Shown: one piece after another, positions 10,688 through 18,866 of the stretch | Layout of the letters: each line of letters starts with the position of its first letter | Numbering within the stretch: position 1 is the stretch's first letter | Source: Arabidopsis thaliana | Lineage: Eukaryota > Streptophyta > Magnoliopsida > Brassicales > Brassicaceae | Assembly: GCF_000001735.4 (NCBI RefSeq) | Contig: NC_003074.8 | Coordinates: 18,917,261 to 18,981,260, forward strand | DNA length: 64,000 nt | Reading direction: 5' to 3' | Notes under the pieces: model-generated | The model's input: the letters and a program-made list of their open reading frames with translations, nothing else | Told to the model about the DNA's origin: nothing | Databases searched by the model: none | Position numbers and translations under genes: made by a program

Positions 10688-12556
10688 AGGGAGAACCAAT
10701 CAAGACCTAACTCTCTCCCACAACTTGACACATCAGCACATGAGAGCTTGCCACCTAGACTTCATAAAATAAGTAATACATAATTAGTAATTAATTCAAC
10801 ATAACAACTAAAATAGGAGAATATAATTAATGAAAACTTGAACCATCACTCTTTCTACATTTTTTAATTCAATATATCCTCTTTAATTTTGAGATCCACT
10901 TAAGTGGTTAAAGTGGTGATAAAATCCAAACATGTTACACATATTCCTGGCCTAAAAATTAAAAATTAGACGATTATTATGAAAAAAACTAAATGAATAT
11001 GCAGATTGAATATATCTAAGCTTTTCGAGATTTATGTTAAGAAAACAAGTAATTAGAAAGATATTTGAGGAGCTATCCTTATAACTAATACGTAAGATAT
11101 AAGATTATGACAAAAACTTAACTAAACTTTCCAAGAACATAAAATTGAATATGCTTAGATTGAATATGAAGAGACATGATTAATAAAGACAAGTTATATT
11201 TTTAGTGTAAGAAATAAATTTTCTAAAATTTCACCGTCTCACAATCTATACATATAACTAAAAAAGCAAGGACATATAAATTCAAAAAAAAAACTGAGAA
11301 TCTAAAACAACAATAAAAAACAACTCAAGCACATTCGTTTTTCAGATGAACTAATACAGTTGGGTTTTTCTAAAACAATTACAAATCATATTTATGTTTC
11401 AAAACCTATGCATTCAACTTTACTTTATATGAACAGACATTATATAAAACAATTTGTAAATAGTAATACGTAAACAAATGTAGCGTTTCTTGGATGAGGG
11501 AAAATGTTGAAAAAATTGAAAGTATTAAAAATAATTTGGGCCCTGAGCCACTTTTTTTAAAAGTACCAGTCTTATTCTATACATTGAAAAAAACAAAACT
11601 TAGAATTTGGGCCTTATTTAGAAACCGGGCCTGAATTGTTTCTTAATTGTTGAATCAAATAAATTAACTTGATACATGTTTTATGATCGATCGGTAGATA
11701 AAACACAAAGTTCATTGCTAAATTGGGAGAAAAGAAATTGCATTATCAAGGGTGTTGTTCAAGGATTATCCTATCTGCATACTTACGCAGCAGATAGTTA
11801 TTGGTAAGAGAAATGTCGAGCTTGAAAACAAAATATATATATATATATATATATATGTATGAAATAGTATCTAGGATCTTAAATTAGAAAATCATGTAAC
11901 ATCAGTGAGTGTTGTTCTTTCCACGGAAGAAGCAGATATTGATGCATGAGATATATCCTAAAGATGTCCAAAAGGTTTTAGGCCACTTTTCATCCATTCT
12001 CAGTAGGTAACTCTGTTTAGGCCACTTGACTCAGATTAGTGATCCCAAGGTACTAGTTTCTGAATTTGTTTGAACAACCAATTGTCTTTAGAAAGACATA
12101 AACTCTTGTTCCAATAAAGAGCCTATACCAACTCTAGCTATTCAATGACACTATTTTAGGGTTTAGCATTTTTGCATTATTGTCCAATGATACAAAAGAG
12201 AGAGATGGATATATGAATGTCCTCTCTATCTTGACGCAAGCACACAACAGCTGAAATATCATATAGACAAGGACGTTTTAAGAATCTGGTGGAATTGATT
12301 TGATAGTAGTATACAATTGTGATGTATATATACATACAAATATTAACTGTTCTTGGATTTATTGAAAGGAAATGACTTTAAATTACAAGAAGCGTGACCC
12401 ACACGTTAAGTCAGTCTTTCTTTACTAATATTCTTTTCGATTAGTCAAATAAACCTCATGAACAAGTCATTGGAGCCCACTTAAACTCTACTTTTCTATT
12501 CTTCTTCTTTCTTTTTGTTATTCTATATATTAGTTAGCAACTTCCACGTTGTAGCG
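10688..12556. other. Intergenic region before the AAA-ATPase block
   Basis: AT-rich spacer. An (AT)12 microsatellite lies at 11833-11856. The last few hundred bases are promoter of the AAA-ATPase gene. Nothing coding could be supported. Confidence 0.6.
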
Positions 12557-14287
12557 ATGGAAGGATCCAAGCTACTTCCTTGCGTCCATAAGTCTCCGGT
12601 TCCCACCTCCCACCAATTATATATAAATTATGAGATTTTGGGTTTAACAAAACTCAAAAAACACAAATACACCCAAAACAAGATGAGCTCCTCTGACTCT
12701 TCTTCCGCCGAATCCCGTCTAGCCACGGCTAAGACGGTTCTCACCACCGCGGCTTCGGTGGCTGCGACCGCAATGCTAGCTCGATCTTTAGTCCAAGATT
12801 ATTTGCCTGACGAGGTGCATCACTACATTTCCTATGGATTCCGTTCCATCTTTGGTTACTTCTCATCCCAAATGACGATAATCATCGAAGAATTTGAAGG
12901 TTTTGCTCACAATGAAGTCTTTGAAGCTGCAGAGGCCTATCTAGCCACCAAGATCTCTCCTTCTAACAAAAGAATCAAAGTGAGTAAACATGAGAAAGAA
13001 AACAACTACAATGTCACCGTGGAGCGTGACGAAGAAGTTGTTGACACCTACAATGGCGTCAAATTCCAGTGGATCCTCCATTGTCGTCATGTCGAGTCCA
13101 AGCACTTCCACAACCCACGGGATCTAAACTCCACACTGAGATCTGAGGTCCGATCATTCGAACTCAACTTCCACAAGAAATTCAAAGACGTAGCTCTTGA
13201 ATCTTACTTGCCATTCATGGTGAAAAGAGCCACGTTGATGAAGCAAGAGAAGAAAACACTCAAGATCTTCACTCTCTCCCCAGAAAACATGTATGGGAAC
13301 TACTCTGACGCGTGGACCTCTGTTACTCTTGACCATCCTTCTACCTTCAAAACTCTAGCAATGGATTCAGATGTCAAGACAAGTGTGATGGAAGATCTAG
13401 ACAAATTCGTAAAGCGAAGAGACTTCTATAAAAGGGTTGGTAAAGCTTGGAAGAGAGGTTACTTGCTGTACGGTCCACCAGGCACAGGGAAGTCAAGCTT
13501 GATCGCAGCCATGGCCAATCATCTCAACTTTGATATATACGACCTAGAGTTGACCGCGGTTAACAACAATTCTGAGCTCCGGCGATTATTGATTGCCACT
13601 GCTAATCGTTCGATTCTTATCGTAGAAGATATCGATTGTTCACTAGAATTGAAAGATAGGACTAGCGATGAACCTCCTCGGGAATCTGACGATATAGAAG
13701 ATCCACGGTATAAAAAAGTGACACTCTCTGGACTGTTGAATTTCATAGATGGTCTATGGTCAAGCTGCGGTGACGAAAGGATCATAATCTTCACAACCAA
13801 TTACAAAGAGAAACTCGACGCGGCCTTGCTGAGACCAGGACGTATGGATATGCACATCCACATGTCGTATTGCACACCAAGTACTTTCAAAGCTCTTGCT
13901 TTGAACTATCTTGAGATCAAAGAGCACCGCCTTTTCAGCAAGATCGAGGAAGGTATTGAGGCGACAGAGGTCACTCCAGCAGAAGTAGCTGAACAGCTTA
14001 TGAGAAATGACTCTGTAGACAAGGTTCTTGAGGGTTTGATTGAGTTCTTGAAAGTCAAGAAGATCGAAAACGAACAAGATAAGGCCAAAACAGAGAAGCA
14101 AGAGTTGGAGAACAAGAAAAAGACCAAGGAGGGAACAGATTCCGTAGTCAAGAAAGAGGTTGATGAACAGCTAGTGAGGAATGACCGTGTTGATAAGGTT
14201 CTTGAGGGTTTGGTCGAGTTGTTAAAAGCCAAGAAGATCGAGGACGACCAAGATAAAGCCAAACATGAGGAGGTTGAACAACATTAA
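12557..14287 (+). CDS. HSR4: BCS1-like AAA-ATPase of the mitochondrial outer membrane (OM66/HSR4)
   Basis: A single-exon gene. The ATG at 12557 gives 576 aa. An in-frame ATG at 12683 gives 534 aa starting MSSSDSSSAESRLATAKT, which aligns with the start of the paralogue at 16826. A TATATAAA at 12620-12627 lies between the two, so the shorter form may be the main product. A hydrophobic segment (TVLTTAASVAATAMLA) near the N-terminus anchors the protein. A BCS1-type domain follows, then the AAA core: Walker A GPPGTGKS at 306-313 (576-aa numbering) and Walker B ILIVEDID. The Lys/Glu-rich tail holds two similar repeats with DKVLEGL. I recognise At3g50930, known as AtBCS1/OM66: salicylic-acid responsive, at the mitochondrial outer membrane and tied to cell death. 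It is not the Rieske-assembly BCS1 itself. Confidence 0.93.
   Translation: MEGSKLLPCVHKSPVPTSHQLYINYEILGLTKLKKHKYTQNKMSSSDSSSAESRLATAKTVLTTAASVAATAMLARSLVQDYLPDEVHHYISYGFRSIFGYFSSQMTIIIEEFEGFAHNEVFEAAEAYLATKISPSNKRIKVSKHEKENNYNVTVERDEEVVDTYNGVKFQWILHCRHVESKHFHNPRDLNSTLRSEVRSFELNFHKKFKDVALESYLPFMVKRATLMKQEKKTLKIFTLSPENMYGNYSDAWTSVTLDHPSTFKTLAMDSDVKTSVMEDLDKFVKRRDFYKRVGKAWKRGYLLYGPPGTGKSSLIAAMANHLNFDIYDLELTAVNNNSELRRLLIATANRSILIVEDIDCSLELKDRTSDEPPRESDDIEDPRYKKVTLSGLLNFIDGLWSSCGDERIIIFTTNYKEKLDAALLRPGRMDMHIHMSYCTPSTFKALALNYLEIKEHRLFSKIEEGIEATEVTPAEVAEQLMRNDSVDKVLEGLIEFLKVKKIENEQDKAKTEKQELENKKKTKEGTDSVVKKEVDEQLVRNDRVDKVLEGLVELLKAKKIEDDQDKAKHEEVEQH
12620..12627 (+). promoter_or_regulatory. TATA box inside the longer OM66 reading frame
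   Basis: TATATAAA lies 56 bp before the ATG at 12683. Initiation about 30 bp downstream would give a leader of roughly 30 nt for the 534-aa form and would exclude the ATG at 12557 from that transcript. Confidence 0.55.
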
Positions 14288-14685
14288 CTTGTGAGATATC
14301 AATACCTAAATCATTAAATCGCCAGTTACTGTCTATAATCTACAGATTCATTTATAAACCTAGTCCTAAGATAAAATAATCTTAGAGAGATTGAGACCAA
14401 AAAAGGGAAAAAATTGAGGAGATCAGATAAAACACCTCTGCATCCGAGTGGTAGCTGTAAAGAGAAGAGCACGTGTATTTATACAAAACTATGCGTTTAG
14501 CTTGTTTTTTCTCTCTGTTTTTTTTCTAACTTTTTTTAGCACAATTTGTTTTAAGCTACTAAAAAAAAAGTTTGCCGACAAAAAAAAAAAGGTTAAATTT
14601 TAACTTTCCGAATCTTAATTTATGACAGTTGATTTTTTTTTATCTCACCGATAAAATAATATCTTCAAGCCACATTTGTGAAATT

Positions 14686-14730
14686 GAAAATCTCAATGAT
14701 TCCGACAAAAAAGAAAATCTCAATGATTCC
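14686..14730. repeat. Oligo(A) micro-insertion with 18-bp target duplication
   Basis: GAAAATCTCAATGATTCC is exactly repeated at 14686-14703 and 14713-14730. Only GACAAAAAA lies between them. The shortest body of the series. Confidence 0.8.
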
Positions 14731-14989
14731 TTCCTTGTATCGAGAAAAGGAATTGACACTAATTAAGTGGGCCAAAATTTTGGCACCACTACACAATTCG
14801 TTTAGTCAATACTATTATTAAATGGGCCGTACATGTTTTAATTTTCTTCCTTTCTTTGTAGATGTATAATTGATCTTCTTCCTTTTCCTCAATTTCTATT
14901 TTTCCTTAAAATTGGGCTTTTAAATGTCATTTCCTTTTCGAGTTATTTCCTTTTTCGTGTTTATATTTATTTTTGTCTTTGACTCCTAA

Positions 14990-15029
14990 TCCTAGATGCT
15001 TTTTTTTTTTCGTCAGTCCTAGATGCTTT
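14990..15029. repeat. Poly(T) micro-insertion with 13-bp target duplication
   Basis: TCCTAGATGCTTT is repeated at 14990-15002 and 15017-15029, enclosing T8 then CGTCAG. Read on the minus strand this is CTGACG followed by an A tract, the same layout as the others in opposite orientation. Confidence 0.78.
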
Positions 15030-15165
15030 ACAAATAAATAAAGAAAAATATTTGAATGAACTTTATATTAACTTCTTTTATTTTACCTAATTAAAATCGG
15101 ACACCTAATAACAATAATAGAAAGTTAATTATAAAATCTAATTTGCCACTAAAACAAAATTATGT

Positions 15166-15475
15166 ATCGGTTTGGGTTTATTAGAAAAAATTAGGGTTTA
15201 GATTTTATGATTAAACGAGGTTAAATATCAGTTTGGGTTTAGAAAGTACGATTAGAGTTTAGATTTTCTGATTAAATGGGTTAAATATTGGTTTAGTTTT
15301 ATAAACAGATTTAGATTTTACAATTAAACGAGGTTAAATGTCGGTTTGGGTTTAGAAAATACGATTAAAGTTTAGTTTTCTTACGATTAAATGAGTTTAA
15401 ATAGCGGTTTGGATTTATAAAGGAAAATTAGAGTTTAGATTTTGTAATTAAACGAGATTTTATATCGGTTTGGAT
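15166..15475. repeat. Degenerate tandem repeat, unit about 60 bp, five copies
   Basis: Units begin near 15166, 15227, 15287, 15340, 15403 and 15464 (last partial). Each starts with ATCGGTTTGGGTTTA or a variant. Each contains TTAG(G/A)GTTTAGATTTT and ATTAAACGAGGTTAAAT. Spacing is 61, 60, 53, 63 and 61 bp. The repeats are diverged. TTAGGGTTTAG within them resembles telomere sequence, though the unit is far longer than a telomere repeat. Confidence 0.8.
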
Positions 15476-15561
15476 TATAATTATAGCTTTAATTTATTAT
15501 GTAATTTAAATAGGATTTATAACATATTTTTATTGGTTAATGCAAAAAAAGGTGAATAAAA

Positions 15562-15672
15562 GAGAAGAAAACGCCCAAGCTCTTCACTCTCGACACAGAT
15601 TACTGGTACTCATCAGACCCATGGACCTCTGTTACTCTTAACCATCCTTCTACCTTCAAGACGCTAGCTTAG
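15562..15672 (+). pseudogene. Fragment of a third BCS1-like AAA-ATPase
   Basis: 111 bp read EKKTPKLFTLDTDYW, then YSSDPWTSVTLNHPSTFKTLA and a stop. They match the part just before the AAA core of the neighbouring genes (LKIFTL and WTSVTLDHPSTFKTLA in the gene at 12557). Nucleotide identity to that gene is high over the last 60 bases. Nothing of the P-loop or the rest remains. With promoter-like similarity upstream (14766-14835) this is best read as the remains of a middle tandem copy. Confidence 0.85.
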
Positions 15673-16825
15673 AAGAAATATCGTTTTGCATGTTTTTCTC
15701 TTTAGTTTTGTTTTATCGAACGAGATTTTTTCTACCATAATTTTTTTATATAGCATAATTATACTTTGAAAATTATTATAACTAAACCTTGGTATTAGTC
15801 TAATATCTTACATTAGTTCCTCCGGTTCATAAAAAAATATTTTCTAGATTTTGTTTCATAATGTTTTATTTTTTAGATTCTATATTAGTTAATATCATTA
15901 AGTCAAATGAGAGATATTTGAATTACTATTGGGTAAGCACTATAGTAATTTAAACACAAGCATAGTTAAATCAACAAAGAAAAAAATCAAACAAAGGATG
16001 CAGAAACATATATGAACTTGAAAAAACCCAATTATTAGATATTTTGTAAAGAATCATCAAAAATAAAACAATCTTCTTAGAAATATTTTCCAAAATGTTG
16101 TCTCGAAGAACATCTATTAAAATTGGAACGATACATAAAAGATTAGTATAGTCCGCATAAGACACGCATAAATCGAAATATAATCCAAATTATTTTCAAC
16201 AAAGAAAAAATTACTTTTCAAGAAAGTAAATATTTTGCTAACATGTCATTCTAACATTAAAACTACTATTACAATTTTCAAGTATAAAAGACAAGTCAGC
16301 ATATATGTTAAGGAGCAAAGACTTTGCATTTTTGCAGCGAGCCAGCGACCAGACTCTAGAAGTCTGTAGGGGCTATCAAGTTTTCATTTTTAACGATACT
16401 TTATCAAATGGGCCGTAATCTTGGCCCACTATAGACCATTCATTTAGTGTTCCATCACCATTTAAATAGTAATCTTTCATTCCCTAATTATCTCAATCTT
16501 ATGATCAGAGGTATTCGTGAAAATTTATTATTGATCGCAGAAGCCTTTCATCAAATAAAAGAGAAGAACTGGTATCAAATTTTCTCCTTAACCTTAACAT
16601 TTTTTTTTTTTTACTTGTTAAGATTCCAATTTGTGTGCTCATCGTAAAATTATCAAAAGAATAGCATCGTTTGTTTAACCTAATCAGATTTATCCCCACG
16701 TAACCTAGTAACAAATACAGTACTATTGTTCTATAATCAGATTTTTTTTTGGATTAGTTTCTTGTCTCTTTGATTTATGAGAACCGACTTGAATGTATTT
16801 ATTTTATTTTTGATGATTGAAGGAG
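15673..16825. other. Spacer and promoter of the second AAA-ATPase
   Basis: At 15818 GTTCCTCCGGTTCATAAAAA resembles one Stowaway end, but I could not find its partner, so no element is called. GGGCCGTAATCTTGGCCCAC near 16408 and the following 40 bp resemble 14766-14835. No gene is supported. Confidence 0.5.
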
Positions 16826-18268
16826 ATGAGTTCCTCTAGTGAATCTCATCTAGCCACCGCCAAAACAGCTCTCACAGCGGTTGCATCAGTTGCTGCAGCC
16901 GCAATACTAGCTCGATCAGTGGTTCAAGATTACATGCCAAACGAGGTTCATGAATATATCTCTCACGGCTTTCGCAGATTCTTCAGCTACTTCTCTTATC
17001 AGATGACAGCTGTAATAGAAGAATTTGGAGGTTTTGAACACAACCAAGTGTTTGAAGCTGCAGAGGCTTATCTCTCCACCAAGATATCTAATTCCACTAG
17101 AAGAATCAAAGTTAACAAACTTGAGAAACAGAGCAATTATAGTGTTACTGTTGAACGTGATGAGGAAGTTGTTGATATTTTTGATGGCGTCAAGCTTAGT
17201 TGGATCCTTGTATGTCGCCATGTCGATAAAAAGGATTTTCGTAACCCGAGAGATCTCAACTCCACTTTGAAATCAGAAGTGCGTAGTTACGAGCTTAGTT
17301 TCCGAAAGAAGTTCAAGAACATGGTTCTTGAATCTTATTTACCGTTTGTTGTGGAACAAGCTGCTTCTATTAAACAAAAGTTTAAAACATTGAAGATCTT
17401 CACCGTTGATTCTTACTCCGTGGAGTGGACCTCTGTGACTCTAGATCATCCTTCCACGTTTCGCACTCTCGCTCTGGATCCCGAGGTGAAGAAAAACTTG
17501 GTGGAGGATCTTGATCGATTCGTGCAGCGGAAAGGCTTTTACGGGAGAGTTGGAAAAGCTTGGAAGAGAGGTTATTTGTTGTATGGTCCTCCCGGTACTG
17601 GAAAATCAAGCTTGATCGCAGCTATAGCTAATCATCTTAACTTCGATATCTATGACTTAGACTTGACATCACTTAACAACAATGCTGAGCTACGGAGGTT
17701 ACTTATGTCTACTGCAAATCGTTCCATTCTAGTTGTGGAAGATATAGATTGTTCAATCGAGTTAAAAGATCGGTCTACTGATCAAGAAAACAACGATCCG
17801 TTACATAAAACGGTGATGCATTTTGATTCACTATCAGTTATGTTGTTATGTGATCTTTTGCTTATTAGCATTACTAATGTTTTGGTTAGTCATTTTCAGG
17901 TCACACTCTCTGGTCTATTGAATTTTGTAGACGGACTATGGTCAAGTTGTGGTAACGAGCGGATTATAGTGTTTACGACTAACTACAGAGAAAAATTGGA
18001 TCCAGCATTGTTGAGGCCAGGACGTATGGACATGCACATTCACATGTCGTATTGCACACCAGCTGCTTTTAAGGTTTTGGCTTCGAATTATCTCGAGATT
18101 CAAGATCATATACTTTTCGAGCAGATTGAAGAATTTATCCGAGAAATTGAAGTTACACCAGCAGAAGTAGCTGAACAACTGATGAGGAGTGACTCTGTGG
18201 ATAAAGTACTCCAAGGACTTGTTGAGTTCTTAAAAGCCAAGAAGCAAATAGATAATTCAAAAGCTTAG
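16826..18268 (+). CDS. BCS1-like AAA-ATPase, tandem paralogue of OM66
   Basis: Exons 16826-17812 and 17900-18268 give 451 aa. The start is the first ATG, since the frame upstream of it has only TTG. The N-terminus MSSSSESHLATAKTALTAV parallels the OM66 short form and includes a membrane segment. The AAA core has Walker A GPPGTGKS at 254-261 and Walker B ILVVEDIDCS, then the RPGRMD region. The Lys/Glu-rich C-terminal extension of OM66 is mostly absent. The 87-nt intron is absent from the paralogue, is a multiple of three and has no stop, so an unspliced message would encode 480 aa with a hydrophobic insert after Walker B. I believe this is At3g50940. Role not established to my knowledge; probably membrane-protein remodelling or stress, by homology. 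Confidence 0.92.
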   Translation: MSSSSESHLATAKTALTAVASVAAAAILARSVVQDYMPNEVHEYISHGFRRFFSYFSYQMTAVIEEFGGFEHNQVFEAAEAYLSTKISNSTRRIKVNKLEKQSNYSVTVERDEEVVDIFDGVKLSWILVCRHVDKKDFRNPRDLNSTLKSEVRSYELSFRKKFKNMVLESYLPFVVEQAASIKQKFKTLKIFTVDSYSVEWTSVTLDHPSTFRTLALDPEVKKNLVEDLDRFVQRKGFYGRVGKAWKRGYLLYGPPGTGKSSLIAAIANHLNFDIYDLDLTSLNNNAELRRLLMSTANRSILVVEDIDCSIELKDRSTDQENNDPLHKTVMHFDSLSVMLLCDLLLISITNVLVSHFQVTLSGLLNFVDGLWSSCGNERIIVFTTNYREKLDPALLRPGRMDMHIHMSYCTPAAFKVLASNYLEIQDHILFEQIEEFIREIEVTPAEVAEQLMRSDSVDKVLQGLVEFLKAKKQIDNSKA

Positions 18269-18866
18269 AAGAAATTTAGTTCTTTTATTTGTTTCTTTGT
18301 TAAACACTATCATGCAATTATTGGTTATAAAATGTTACAGAAAGTGAAATCATTTTTTTTTTTCCTAAGTGAAATGCGGATATTGTTTTATGAGGTCAGA
18401 ACATGTCTAAACTCAATGATAAGATTCTAAAGTAGATTGAGACAAGTTTCGTAGTCGGCAGCAGTAACCAAGAAAACGAGTAAGGTTGACTCTTGACTTG
18501 TTAAACCATTGACTTCAATTTCGATAAAGTCTCTATGTAAGCTCATTTTTCTGAAACAAGTTTTGCTAAAAAAATCCAAAGATCTGAAGCTTCAGATCCT
18601 TCTCGGCTAAGGCTAAGTCACAACCTTGTAAGTTTACTTTACTTTGGTTAGATTTGTTTCAATGTTCTAGGATTCTACATGTTTCTTGAGAAGATATGGA
18701 TTAGTTAAAGAATAATCCAATCTTTTGGTTATTGAGATTCTATAGTCGTTGGTTGATTGATTTTTGGAAAGTTCAATCTAGTGATGATACACATAACCGA
18801 TTGAATTATTGCTTGGTTATAGTTTACCAATTAGAGATATTTCTTGAAGTTGCAGGGTCTGAGTAA
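18269..18866. promoter_or_regulatory. ZAR1 upstream region with probable leader intron
   Basis: The ZAR1 leader probably contains an intron from 18628 (CTT/GTAAGT) to 18855 (GTTGCAG/GGTCTG), leaving eleven leader bases before the ATG. The donor is strong; the acceptor is well placed. The transcription start is not obvious. Confidence 0.5.

Larger units (their letters stand above)
14288..15165. other. Spacer with relic promoter and two micro-insertions
   Basis: AT-rich and non-coding. Around 14766-14835 the sequence (TTTTGGCACCACTACACAAT and following, then GGGCCGTA) resembles the region upstream of the second AAA-ATPase at about 16400-16450. It is probably the decayed promoter of a lost middle copy. 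Two poly(A) micro-insertions are listed separately. TTTGCCGAC followed by A11 near 14571-14592 resembles a further one, but its flanks are ambiguous. Confidence 0.5.

Noticed and set aside
15818-15960. Stowaway-like left end
   Set aside because: Only one terminal repeat found; no partner and no TA duplication could be placed.
18342-18378. AAGTGAAAT repeated around a T tract, a possible eighth micro-insertion
   Set aside because: The repeat is only 9 bp and AT-rich; too weak to separate from chance.
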